From assembly GCA_010279815.1 (NCBI GenBank), contig QEOQ01000508.1:3431217-3495216 (forward strand): DNA of 64,000 nt, in the 5' to 3' direction. Below are positions 25,201 to 34,966 of the stretch, piece after piece. Numbering within the stretch: the stretch's first letter is position 1; each line of letters begins with the position of its first letter. Both the position numbers and the translations under genes were made by a program. This DNA comes from Brachionus plicatilis. Its lineage: Eukaryota > Rotifera > Eurotatoria > Ploima > Brachionidae. The notes under the pieces were generated by a model. It worked only from the letters and a program-made list of their open reading frames with translations, searched no databases and was not told the DNA's origin.

Positions 25201-28200
25201 TTTTTCATCAGTAAAAATATAATCTTTGGCAATATCTATTCGATTCCATGTCAAAGCAAGACTTAGTTGAGAAATTGAATTTTCATTTTGGGTCTTGAGT
25301 AGTGATCTCAGAATTGCAACATCAATTTCATTTTCTTTTTTTGCGGAATCTAAACGAAATGTGCTTAGCAAATGCGGATAATTTAGAGCATCCTCTAAAT
25401 CATCCACAATGTCAGAAGCTGATTTATTCGGCCATAAAATTTGTGACTTATTCATTAATTCGTTTCTCAAGTCACTATCGACTTTGAGCTCAGCATTTTC
25501 ATCAATTCTTGAGAGTGCAAAAGCGAAAAAATCAGCACAACCACCTGATCCCTTTATTAAAAATTAGCTTGAATTATATTTACACTAGAGGTACCAAATA
25601 ATTTTTTAGGCATTATTTATGTCAGATCATTTTTTTATATTAGGAAAAAGCTATTAAATTTAATATTTATATTTATTTATTAATCATTTTGAATAAAAAA
25701 AAATTCTAGTAAAAATTTTAATTTTCTGCCAAGGTGCAATTTTTTATTACTTTTCTTAAGGGTTAAATATTTCAGCTGTTTTTAAATTGATGATTAAATA
25801 AATTTTATAAAATCCGAGCGAAGGCTTTAAATTTTTGAATACTGAAGAAGAATTGTCAAGATATTTATGCTAAAATTGCAAGAAAATTCTGATAAATGGC
25901 AAATCTATTGCATAAGACAACCCAAGAGTATATTAATTTTTTGATTTTTGAAGCCTGATTTAAAAAAAAAAGTCCGAACTTGGAATTTTTTTTGGGACTT
26001 TGAAACAACTCTGGATTTTATCGACCTTTTAGAACTATCTAATTTTTTCTTAATCTGAAGGAGCTTTAACTCATCACAGATAAACAAATAAATAAATATG
26101 ATTGTTAATGATTTTTTTTTTAATTCAAATTGTACTGATCAGACTTGTTTATTCTGACTCTCTGTCAATTTTTTGTTTAAACCATTTTTCGACTTCTGAA
26201 CCACTGATATAATTCTTGATATCTGCATCTGTTAAGAATGCAGATATCGAATATATGTATTGGTCTTTCCAAAAATTACGTGAATTATCATGTTTTTACA
26301 ATAATTTTGGTAAAATTTGGTATAATTAGGAAAAAAATATTTTTTTTTTCCAAAAATTGAAAATTTAAAAATTCTTTTTTTTTAAATTTAAAAATAACTA
26401 TTTTAAAACTAAAAATTACGTTTTTTTTTTTGGTTATTTTTCGTAAAAATTGGTACAAAAAAAAAGTATTAAATAAAAAATAATTTAAAAAGCATTTAAT
26501 ATTGAAAAAGCTTAAAAAATACGTAACTATTTATAAATCGATTATTCATATCAAAAAAAAATCATAATATTTTGCAGTGCAAATGATCAGGCCAGTCACC
26601 ATCTCTTTGAATTACTATCTCAAAGATTTAAAATAATTTTTTTAAATGATACATATATTTTTACACATCTCTAAACTTGTTTTTTTTAAAAATCATTAAC
26701 AGCTTTTATTATATCTGATTCTTTTAAAATTATGCTTTGGCGCACATTAAAATTTAGCCCTTTCCACAAGAGCTTAATTGGAATTGGATCTGGAGATTTA
26801 GGTGCTGATTTATCCTTAATTTTCAAGAACTAGACAAATATTTCAAATAAAAAGTTAAAGTTCCTACCCGAAAAACATTATTTATGCTGAAAATATTCGT
26901 TTAAACGTCAGATTTATACAAATTGAACAAAGAATTTACGAATTATCTACGTAATGCTTCAGAGAATGCTTTTAATGAAAAAGGCCCAAATCAAATACTT
27001 GGAAAGTATGTTAAAAATTATTCGAGTGAAATGTTTGAAATTAAAAGTAAGCTTTTTTGAATAAAAAAAATAGTATTTTACTTATATGTATTTTAAGACG
27101 AATTGGTTAAATTTGTTCCAAAAGGTTCAACTTTCAAAGAATCTTGGGAAAAAGCTACCAATTGTCTCAAAAGGAAACAAAAAAAAAGATTAATCTAATT
27201 TGAGTAATTTCAATTCAAAAACCTTATATAATAAATATTATTTATTTTATGTGTACATTTAAATTTCCCATTAAATTAGAATAAATAAAATCATTAAATT
27301 GTGTAAATAAAAAAAATTTTTTCTGAATTTTCTCTTTTATAAGTAATTTTTCGTAAAATACTGGTATCAAATCATCACTTTAGTTTGAGTTTAATTTTAT
27401 TAATAGGGAAGCTGTGAATAAGAATAAAATAAGCCATTTTTTGACATTATTTCAATGAAAAAAATTGAATCCGTTCTTTAAATTAGATTTGGAGTTCTTT
27501 TATTGGAATGGAATAATTTTATCAGGATAAAAAAACGAGATGACTTTACTATTTACGTACAGATTCTTTTTTAAGAAGAAGAACAGTGAAAGTTTAGATT
27601 ATGAAGTTTAGGTGGAGGTCTAGTCAAAATTCAAAGTCTTTGAATTGGACTTAAAAAAAATATTAATTTAAGTCCGGACATGAACTTAAATTAAGACTTG
27701 TGACTTTTAAACAAGTCTGATTTTAAATTGAACAAAAACAAAAAACTTGAACAATCTATCAAATACAGCCTAATGCAACAAATTGTTCGAGAGTTGAGTT
27801 CCTCGAGGCTCACACAATTAGTAAAGTAAACGATGGAATACGTATCATTGGTGAACGTTTAATTCATATATTTTTTTGCGTAGAATAATTATTTCATAGA
27901 ATCATTTTCATAGAAATTTTTTAAGGGATTAAATATAATTCAAAAAATATATCATTTTTTTTCAAAATAATAATCTCTCTTAATATTTCATTTACAACAA
28001 ATTGAAAAAATATTCAAAATTTTCCTTTTATCAACAAAAAAAGGGAAAAAATTTATTTCAAGAGTTAACAAAACGTAAATACATTCAAAATTTGTTCATA
28101 AAAAAATTTTTAATTAATCTAATCATTAGATTTTTCTATTTAAAGTTTTAAAATAATTTATATGAAAAAATAATTCTATAAATTTTGTTTAATTTTATTA

Positions 28201-30416
28201 ATTTTTTATGAATTATTTTTTCGATGAATTAATCCACCATCCATATCATTATTTTAAATTAGATTTGAATAACAAAAAAAAATTATTTAAAATACACTTT
28301 TTTGGGAGTATATCAAAATATAGACTACTTTTTTATATAGACATAGACTTAAAAAAATATAGACAAGTTAATAAAGACTCATAAATAATGCAGAATAAAA
28401 GGACATAGAACAGAGACTAAAAATATGTAGAACACATTCTATATAGATTATTGTTATATTCATTTTAAAATGTTAATAAGAATAAGGTGGTCAAAGTGAA
28501 GAAAAGGCTGTTATACAGGAAGAATTAAGAGTTTTTATGGCTAATATTATAGAAAATTTGATAAAAAATTGAGTCAGAGGAAATGGACCCTTTATTATTT
28601 CTATTATTTTTTAATATAAAATCAAAATTTTTATCTTTGTATTCATATTTTTATATTATTTTATGAATTAAAAACTTTTTTAAATCGAAATAAAACTTTA
28701 AAAATTTTTACCATGTTTCTTTTCAGAAAAGAGAATCTACATAATTAATTCGATATTGTAGTCTACGTCTGTATTTTATGTATCTATATAGACAGTCTAT
28801 ATTATGATATAGTGCCACTTTTTTCTTTAGTAATCTAAGCTAATTCTAGCCAGCTACTAATTTTCAATTTTAAATCTATAGCAAATATCGAAAAATAACG
28901 AAAAATTACGATATTTCATCATTAAGATTTTATACTATTTAGTGAATTATCGTAATTTGTGATAACTCCTTGTTTTGAATCACTATTATATAAAATTTGG
29001 TACAAAATGAACACAACAAATTATAATAATCCAAAAAAAAATATCTAGAAGTTATTAATTTGTCCCCAACATTGTGCAACAAACATTATTTATTTATTGA
29101 GACTATTTAGACTATCTTAAAAAACAATATTTTTAAACTATGATCTTTTTTTTATGAACAAAACGAGAATTACATTATTTGGGCGCTGTGAATTTCAAAT
29201 AAAAATTGAACAAAAATCTTCCTTTTTCATGAATTAAAATTAAAAATAAAAAATTATTTTAAAAAATTCTGAAACATTGTGCAACAAACTTTGTTTTAGA
29301 TTGATTATTGATTTGATTGATAAGTTAAGGAGAAATAAAAATTATTTTAGGCATAAAAGGTGCAACAAAGTATACTGCACAATGTTGTAGTATTTTTTAA
29401 TTTTTTTTTTTAACTTTAAGAAGAATTTTAATTCAATTTGAATATGAAATTCACAACTTCCATTACTAGGCTATTTTACCATGATGTTCAAAATACATAA
29501 TATCTTAAAGTTAAACTAAATAAAGCCAAAATGACTTATTTGGTGCTTATAGTGTTAATAAACTGCCTACCTCAATAAAAACACAAGGTGATCCATTTTT
29601 AACAGAATTCAAAACAGTTGAAATAGTGTTTTCTCCACCGCTTAGAACAAGAACAACTATCTGAGCTCTATTGTTTATTCTGTAATTGGCGATTTGCCTT
29701 TCCAACTTGGCTCGAAATTTAACTTCACCACCAAAGACACCATAAAGTCCATTGTCTACCAAGACAAAGTGAGAATGGTTCATATCTAAGAACGCATTAT
29801 TTTTTTTTTTAGTAGACGAAATAGTGTATTCTAAAGTTGACGTAGTGTTTCTATCTCTAATTAACTGTTCTCTGTTTGCCAAAGTCCCCCAATTTGCTAT
29901 GCCCAAAACTACTAGTTTTCGATTCGGATCTAGTGAAGCACTAGCAATTGCCTCTCCAACATATTTCATCACACCAACATTGGTACCTCCTGATGTTATC
30001 CATGCATCTAATAAAAGACAAATTAATAAAATAAATAAATTGAATTTATTTTATTTTATTTAAAACTTGTGCTAAGAGCAGCTTTGACCAAACCACGCTT
30101 AAATGCGTTCTTTAATTTTGTCTTTAAATTGAAGTCTTTGGCACCTCCAGTAACTGATATTATTAGCTTTGGTGGCTCAAGACTCCAAACTTTGAACAAT
30201 AATTGCATCATTTTTTCCATATTGGTAAATTGACCCACTCGAATGTACTTTGATCTATTGTCTCGATTTTGAAAGTGAATCTCACCATATGCATCGGTAT
30301 CGAAATTTTCAGTAATACACGTTTCGGGATCCCATTTTTTTGGAGTACCTATTTTTTTTTCATATTTTTTTATTGAACTATTTTCATGTTCAATTTTAGG
30401 CAATCCGCAAAAACAG
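13296..30416 (-). CDS. TRPM2-like channel with C-terminal NUDT9-homology domain, TRPM-A
   Basis: Calcium-permeable channel-type protein of about 1420 residues from the reconstructed exons; the first ~30 residues are not resolved. Exons in order: 30416-30067, 30007-29571, 25551-25192, 25133-24999, 24948-24742, 19648-19553, 19504-19410, 19358-19133, 19082-19002, 18945-18887, 17831-17732, 17676-17509, 17249-16451, 16398-16266, 16209-15868, 14191-13997, 13930-13825, 13769-13647, 13590-13477, 13424-13296; all phases agree. Domains: SLOG/MHR1-2 (CFCGLPKIEH, LIISVTGGAK, AWITSGGTN), MHR3-4 helices (IDVAILRSLL, KFLTYRRLLNLY), S1-S6 with LGPKLLMIQKM in the S4 region, pore PAYFVIGGEYFE, TRP helix IWKFQRYRLVNEY, a coiled-coil region, then NUDT9-H (KVKWSELY..YYPNEYTS, NPKGRQGISGRG, WGPNH, NTDNAWLE). 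The Nudix box is degenerate. By family this would be an ADP-ribose-gated plasma-membrane channel without hydrolase activity. Confidence 0.92.
14809..15091. mobile_element. MITE, GGCAAAATG family, 8-bp target duplication
   Basis: 283 bp. The ends are GGCAAAATGTTATTTATTGTA-like on the left and the complement on the right (first 20 bases pair). The inner arms also pair (AAGAAAAGT...TTCGCAATTA with TAATTGCGAA...ACTTTTCTT). It is flanked by a perfect duplication ATAAGGCA at 14801-14808 and 15092-15099. It has no coding capacity. It lies in a TRPM-A intron and, by base pairing, could fold into a long hairpin in the transcript. Confidence 0.9.
15169..15686. repeat. TGATCA-rich inverted-repeat element
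   Basis: The left end reads ATCATGTCCAGAATGTGATC; the right end has the complement twice, at about 15617-15640 (GATCACATGCTGGACATGAT) and 15664-15686 (GATCACATTCTGTACATGAT). TGATCA/GTGATC strings recur throughout, more than ten times in about 520 bp. No clear target duplication was found, and a second, nested copy of the end suggests an element inserted into its own kind. Confidence 0.65.
17832..18886 (-). other. Intron of TRPM-A before S1
   Basis: 1055 bp with no coding signal. The part near 18290-18430 is rich in TTACGTAA-like strings (ACGTAA, TTACGT, GTAAAAT), resembling stretches near 26270-26460, 49205-49310 and 61190-61400, so it is probably repeat-derived. Confidence 0.5.
19767..20311. 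mobile_element. MITE, GGCAAATTGAAG family, copy 1, 8-bp target duplication
   Basis: 545 bp. Ends are GGCAAATTGAAGTTTGAGATC and AAACTTCAATTTGCC. The flanking perfect duplication is AATAAAAA at 19759-19766 and 20312-20319. The interior has no long reading frame but is conserved along nearly the whole length with the copy at 58086-58631, which lies in the opposite orientation. For example, both share the string reading ATTTGATAATGAACCATT on one strand. A diverged third copy is at 39768-40236. Confidence 0.9.
22778..22817 (+). repeat. CTGAAGGAGC dispersed short motif
   Basis: One of at least five copies of a ~40 bp unit with consensus CTGAAGGAGCTTTAGCTC followed by GGTACAGATAAACAAATAAA. Others lie near 20462-20510 (minus), 26053-26096, 49908-49950 and 54862-54895. 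The first part can form a small hairpin (GAGC...GCTC) and the unit ends in an A-rich AAATAAATAA tail, as a retroposon 3' end would. Confidence 0.55.
23308..23600 (+). pseudogene. FLYWCH-like and AT-hook transposon relic
   Basis: The plus frame reads WSKLYYQCKLSKFRKYNVKK...VNVNESVNQDTH, then a stop, then KRRTNKYGRPAKAMAGLAGR. The aromatic-Cys start, basic segment and terminal His resemble FLYWCH/MULE-type zinc fingers, but the second Cys and one His are missing. The GRPAKAMAG...GRP piece is AT-hook-like. I read it as debris of a transposon protein inside a TRPM-A intron. Confidence 0.35.
23980..24474. mobile_element. MITE, AGCATTGTGAAG family, 9-bp duplication
   Basis: 495 bp with inverted ends AGCATTGTGAAG and CTTCACAATGCT; further pairing includes TTCAAAAAGT with ACTTTTTGAA. 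It is flanked by TAATATTTA at 23971-23979 and 24475-24483. The interior is non-coding. The flanking duplication reads as 9 bp, but AT-richness leaves an uncertainty of one base. Confidence 0.75.
25830..26023. mobile_element. hAT-like MITE remnant, CAGAGTTG family, internal block type
   Basis: It has the right terminus (GACTTTGAAACAACTCTG) but no left terminus. About 120 bp of unique interior, around CAAGAAAATTCTGATAAATG, matches in inverted orientation the remnant in the isocitrate dehydrogenase intron at 35807-36016. This shows that one branch of the family carries a specific interior. Confidence 0.7.
26686..26829 (-). other. Open stretch after a good acceptor, possible exon
   Basis: Following TTTGTCTAG the minus strand is open for 48 codons: FLKIKDKSAPKSPDPIPIK and on through WKGLNFNVRQSII to a TAA. 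The amino-acid use looks coding rather than random AT sequence, but I found no matching upstream exon and recognise no family. Further along, 26244-26153 minus reads ADIKNYISGSEVEKWFKQK before a stop. Confidence 0.25.
26912..27198 (+). CDS. Two 3' exons of an unidentified nested gene
   Basis: Exon 26912-27046 follows acceptor AACGTCAG. Its open frame, LYKLNKEFTNYLRNASENAF...YSSEMFEIK, ends at donor A|GTAAGC. Exon 27098-27198 continues in phase as NELVKFVPKGSTFKESWEKA and ends NCLKRKQKKRLI and a stop. Charged, helical, basic at the C-terminus. The phase-correct 51 bp intron is the main evidence. The 5' exon was not found and no family is recognised. It lies on the opposite strand inside the large TRPM-A intron. 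Confidence 0.45.
28304..28816. mobile_element. MITE, GGGAGTATATC family, 8-bp target duplication
   Basis: 513 bp. Left end GGGAGTATATCAAAATATAG; right end, as complement, GGCACTATATCATAATATAG (about 18 of 22 bases agree). Flanked by a perfect ACTTTTTT at 28296-28303 and 28817-28824. The interior repeats TATAGAC/GTCTATA many times. No reading frame. Confidence 0.8.
29182..29461. repeat. Inverted-repeat element related to the one at 42636-42996
   Basis: Ends pair as GGGCGCTGTGAATTTCA and TGAAATTCACAACTTCC. The interior shares AATTGAACAAAAATCTTCCT and the GCAACAAAG/TGCAC strings with the element beside the nuclear-receptor exon. No convincing target duplication. Confidence 0.6.
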
Positions 30417-32078
30417 CTTTGAATGTTAATATTAAAAATGTTAAAAGATTTTTTAATAAAAATACATGTCATCTTTTTGTGCAAGAAAAATGGCACAGCT
30501 GGATTTTTTTATTTTTAACTTTGGAATTGTTATCTTTGTTTAATTTGAATTATTTTTTTATTCCAGAAATAAAATTAAATCATTACTTTATTAATATTTT
30601 CCAATATTACTTGATCGAACTTGATTTCTTTCGAAAAACCAAAATTTTTGAGCATTTTCTTCGAAGATAAAAATGTTAAATTTAATTTTTAAAAATTCCA
30701 AATTTTGTATTTTAAAATGATACTAGTTTCTATGACAATTTTTTTATCTATCACCATTTATCTTTTAAAAGATTAAAGTCGATAATTTAAGAATTTAGTC
30801 AGAGGATTGTAAAACACATAGTAAATTTTTATTTTGATAGATTGTATATTTTGGTATTTAAGTTTACTCCAGTAATAAATTTTTTTATTCTTTTAGTGAT
30901 AAATACCAATCTTCTAAATGGAATTAAAATTAAGATAAATTTCAACTTAGATAATTTGTATGTATTTGCTTAACTTCCCTATAACTTAAAAAAATTACTT
31001 TACAAATTTCATAAAAAACTTTTTATTTTTATTTTTGATCTTTTTGACAGGCGTAATTTTATAAAATAAATAATAATGATAATAAATTAGAATTTTATTT
31101 TTTAAGTTTTTAAAGAAATTAAAAATTTATTTTAAATTTTTTTCATAATTTTCAGAGTCAAATTTAAAAAAAGAATTCAAAAATTTAAAAATTTTGACAA
31201 TAAATTAAAGATTTAAAAAAACATCTTCATTTTTCTCTTTTTTTTTTAATTTTAAAAAATTTCAAAAATTCTATTTGAATTAGTGTTGGGAATCGTACAA
31301 ACGGTTTTTGATGCGTTCAAAATTTTTTACCACGAGCAAGACCGTTTAGACAGACGCTTATAATGGCGGACGGCCATTTTGGCGGTCAGACCGGCGGCCA
31401 AAATTTTGGACCGCAATTTTGGCCGGCTAAATCATAGACGGACGGCTAAATGTACGGCCAACCTTAAAATGGACGGCTACTTAGCGGTCAGACATGATTA
31501 GTGGCAGAAAATTTCAGGAATTATTTCAATTTCAATTTATTCCAAAATGGGTTAAAAAGCTCAATTAATATCAAACTTGTTATATTCACAATAAATTTGT
31601 TACAAAAAAATCAAAATGTTATTGTTCTTATCATAATAGTGTGTGTTTGAATTGATTTTGTTCCTAGTTTTATTAAATTTGTGGATAAGTTTAATGAGGG
31701 TCCTAAAAAAGTTCTGTAAATCTGTAAATGATTTTGATATTTATCAATTAAGGTTTAATTTTTTTATATGTTTAAAATAATAACATTTATCAAAGATTTA
31801 AAAGTAAAATTTTTTTTTTTGCTAATTTTTATTAAAAGATCATTAAAAATAAATATTAAAATATATTACTCATCTGACATTATTTCTAAACAAAATAATC
31901 ATTAAAATAATAATAAAAAATTTATTTTTGTAATTTCAAATACCAGATAATGAACCAGAATTTTGCAATCTTTAATTTTGGTTTTTTGAAATAATTTTTT
32001 TTAAACTTTAATTTTTAATAAGACGTGATGAATATAATTCCTGAAAAAATAAAATTCAGTTTTTCTATTTGCAGAGAT
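30417..32078. other. Region upstream of TRPM-A
   Basis: The 5' end of TRPM-A should lie in the first few hundred bases. An ATG at 30655 (minus) opens MLKNFGFSKEIKFDQ before a GTAATA donor and is a candidate, but it lacks the Cys pair seen in TRPM-B. From 31281 to 31500 there is a strikingly GC-rich block of GGACGGC/GGCCAAAATTTTGG motifs. The rest is AT-rich, nothing recognised. Confidence 0.5.
31281..31500. repeat. GC-rich palindromic GGACGGC/GGCCAAAATTTTGG block
   Basis: It begins TAGTGTTGGGAATCGTACAA, like a hAT-type end, and continues with repeated GACGGCCA, GGCGGTCAGACCGGCGG and the perfect palindrome CCAAAATTTTGG followed by CCGCAATTTTGGCCGG. The composition is far from the surrounding AT-rich DNA. 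A matching opposite end was not seen. Confidence 0.5.
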
Positions 32079-32312
32079 AGAAAAACAGCCAATTCGTTAA
32101 GCTTTCTTTGAATCATCAACAACTTTGGTCCAAGACTTCTAATTACTGAATAACCATGTAAGCCACAGAAAAACAAACATATGATGTCAATTGAAAGAAT
32201 TATCCTCGCACCAAGATAGAAATTGTAATCTGGTACAAAACGCAAACCGATTCCAATTCCAAAAAGAAAAATAGATGTCAATTACACCAAATTCCAGAAG
32301 TCACTGAAAATT
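32079..32312 (-). pseudogene. Truncated duplicate of the TRPM-A S2-S4 exon
   Basis: About 234 bp match TRPM-A 17215-16980 (FWNLV.LTSIFLFGIGIGLRF through SLGPKLLMIQ) with roughly ten differences, so about 95 percent identical by eye. A C-to-T change turns the Gln codon after NLV into TAA. The copy stops abruptly on both sides: on the right it abuts the dead LINE, on the left unrelated sequence. It is a recent partial duplication or the trace of a third TRPM copy. The apparent 88-residue frame at 32281-32015 is this fragment plus junk. Confidence 0.9.
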
Positions 32313-32329
32313 TTTTTTTTCCTTATTCA

Positions 32330-33262
32330 CTCCTTTAGGAGCGTAGGGTCATTACTTTGTTTCCTTGATGTAGCTGTTTAATTTTCATGCGGTCGGAGAC
32401 ATCAAAGGCACTTTTTGCTTTGGCTAGTTTATTCTTATTGTCTCTGTGTGTTTCCAACGCTGTACTTCATAAGTATGTGAATTCACTTACACACTCGATT
32501 TATGTACCATTGGTGGTGACTGTAAAAACTAATTTGGTTTTTATGCATACAACCTTCGTTTTGTCTGACTACTGTACACACTTTGAAGCTTTCAAATTGT
32601 CCTTTTTCCATAATCACGCTACACTCGAATTTCTCGTAAAAGAGTTTTTCAAGTTAACTATCTTCTGTGACAGGCCATAATATTTTAATATAGCCCATAA
32701 GGTTTCTCTGTGTATGCTATCAAAGGTTTTCTTGAAGTTTATGAAGTTGAGATACAGGTGGCCATTCCATTCCAGACTTTGTTCTATGATGTTCCTAAGT
32801 ATAAATATCTGGTCTATGCATCCTCTATCTCGTCTAAATCCTGCTTGTTCTTCTTTAAGTATAACATCCAAGAGTTCCTGATTCTTTCCAGAATTATGCA
32901 GCAGAACGCCTTGCTTGCTGTTTGTAGCATTGTTATTCGTCGGCATTGACACAAATCATTTTGTTACCTTTCTTAAGGAGCTTGATTATTGCCGCTTTAT
33001 CTTGCTGAAGAGGTTTTGCAATTTCTCCATTGTAATCCTACCATCAGCTTTCAACATTTCTGCCGTGAATCCGTCTATACCCGGGGCTTTTCTGTTCTTC
33101 AGAGCCTTTATCGCAGCTTCAATTTCTTTTAGGCTTGACACTTCAGTATCAATATCAAGATCAGTGCTAGATGGTTCAGGTTTTGAAGACTTTTTAGGTT
33201 CTGGTATACTTAGAACTTCTCTAAAGTGCTCAATCCATCTTTGCCCTTGCTCTCTCTCTTTT
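32330..33262 (-). mobile_element. Non-LTR (LINE) reverse-transcriptase fragment, inactive
   Basis: The minus strand reads WIEHFREVLSIPEPKKSSKP, then NRKAPGIDGFTAEMLK, then after frame changes TASKAFCCIILERIRNSW, EEQAGFRRDRGCIDQIF and FINFKKTFDSIHRETLW. After that it jumps to VSEFTYL..ST..THRDNKNKLAKAKSAF. These are ordered motifs of LINE reverse transcriptases; the segment with the catalytic YADD block is missing. At least two frameshifts and the internal deletion make it dead. The endonuclease and tail are absent. Confidence 0.85.
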
Positions 33263-33270
33263 TTTATTTA

Positions 33271-33881
33271 TTCGACCAAGTAGAAGTCAATGGTGTTTTC
33301 CTATTCAAGCAGTAGAAAAAGCTGACGACTCTATTAGAATCACAGTGGACTACAAGCCACTAAACAAAGTGATAAAGGATGATAACTATCCAATCCCGTC
33401 CATAAAGGATCTTTATGCCAAATTAGCAGATGCGAACACTTTTACTAAAATCGATATGAAAGCAGCGTACCACCAAATTCCTGTCCATCCGAACTCAATA
33501 CAGTATACTGCTTTCATTTGTGAATTTTGTCTGTTTGAGTATCTTTCAATGCCAATGGGCATCAAAACTGCTCCTGCATGGTTTCAACGATTTATAATCA
33601 ATAATTCTCTAACAGTTTATTTGGATGACTCAATTATATTTATAAATAGTGAAAAGAATGGGATCGATCATCATCTGGACACTGTAATGGCTGTTTTGGA
33701 TACACTGAACAAGAGATCATTAAAAGTTTCATGCGAAAAAAGTCTCCCAGTTGAATTCGAAATTCAGCTGTTGGGAAATGTGATATCCAAAGGAAAGATT
33801 AAACCAGACCCAAAAAGGGCTTTGGGCTTATCGAAAAACGGAAAACGAGCAACAATTAACCGCATCACTAATATAAATTAA
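33271..33881 (+). mobile_element. Ty3/Gypsy-type reverse-transcriptase fragment
   Basis: Open frame with VDYKPLNKVIKDDNYPIPSI, KIDMKAAYHQIPVHP, SMPMGIKTAPAWFQRF, the catalytic YLDDSIIF and LLGNVISKGKIKPDPKR: the successive RT blocks of LTR retrotransposons. It begins without a start codon and ends in RNase-H-linker position, so protease, RNase H, integrase and LTRs are missing. The RT core itself is uninterrupted for about 190 codons, implying a fairly recent loss. It lies head to head with the dead LINE. Confidence 0.85.
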
Positions 33882-34966
33882 TTACTAGGATAATTTTGAA
33901 TACTTATTTCCAAATTAATATTTAAGCATACGGTAAAATTTAGAGTAAAATCATCCCGATTTTTTTATCCAAAAAAAAAAATAAGAACATAATCCGTTTT
34001 TTCAGAAATATAAAATAAGAATTATTTAGACAATCATAATTTGATAAAGTGAAGAAATAAAATTTTTTTTAAAACAAAAATTGAAACTTGAATAGTAAAT
34101 TATTCTGAATACCTTTTTCGAATCAATTTTCATTCAAATATGATATTCAACATTTTAAATAATAACTAAATTTTTTTATTTTTTTCTTGATAAAATTTAT
34201 ACATTTAATTTGATATTTTAGCAAAAATTACCCTTTGCCAAGTTTTCTAAACTTTAGGTAAATTTAGAATTATTTTGATTTTCTTTCGTTTGCAATGAGT
34301 TTCTAAAGAATTTATAAAGATTGGTAAAAGCCATTTTGAAAAATTATTTGCAAAAATTTATTATTTTAATTTTTTAGTTTTATTTTTTGATCTAACGATC
34401 TGAAAAATTTAAAAATTATCGTGTATCTTAATCCATAAATATTTCAAAAATCCTGGTATAAACTTAATTTTATTAAAAGAAATTGATTTAAAATTATTTA
34501 AAAATAAATAATAAGATTAATAAAAAAAAAGCTTAAAATACTAGTCAAATATTTTTTTAGATAAAAAATTTTTGATCAAGCAAATTAATTCAAAAATTAA
34601 AATTTTAAATAAACTTAAATTTGCAATTTTTATCTCGACAAAAATGAAGATAAATTTTAGTATGGTCATTTGATTAGAAATTGCCACGCTTAGTTTTTTT
34701 GCAAAAAACAAAAGCTTATGGGAACAAGCACATTTTCATACAGTCGATCAAAGTTTAAAATTTTTGTAAAATTTAGAAAATTATTATGCAAAATATTTTT
34801 TTTCAAATTGGTATTCATATTAGAATGCTAATTTCGACCCATGTTATATGAAAATCAAAAATGCACCAAGCTTCTTATTCATAGCTTTTTTTTATTCAAA
34901 AAAGGCGTGTTTTAATTTAAAAATTTTTATCATAGATTTATTTAATTTTAATCGAATTTTTTGAAA
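33882..34966. other. Intergenic upstream of isocitrate dehydrogenase, nothing recognised
   Basis: About 1.1 kb of AT-rich DNA. I see no reading frame, inverted repeat or clear promoter motif before the ATG at 34967. Confidence 0.5.

Larger units (their letters stand above)
25552..29570 (-). other. 4.0 kb intron of TRPM-A at the same position as the TRPM-B long intron
   Basis: Donor ATTGAG|GTAGGC after SPCVFI-Glu; acceptor before GSGGCADFFAF, phase 0. It contains a hAT MITE remnant (25830-26023), a CTGAAGGAGC motif (26053-26096), two phase-consistent plus-strand exons of a possible nested gene (26912-27198), a minus-strand open stretch (26829-26686), the 513 bp element (28304-28816) and an inverted-repeat element near 29182-29461. 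Confidence 0.7.

Noticed and set aside
30056..30496. TRPM-A starting at the ATG at 30496 (MPFFLHKKMTC)
   Set aside because: TRPM-B has two upstream exons before the matching Cys motif, and an acceptor (CATTCAAAG) precedes CFCGLPKIEH in the right phase, so the true start is probably further upstream and unresolved.
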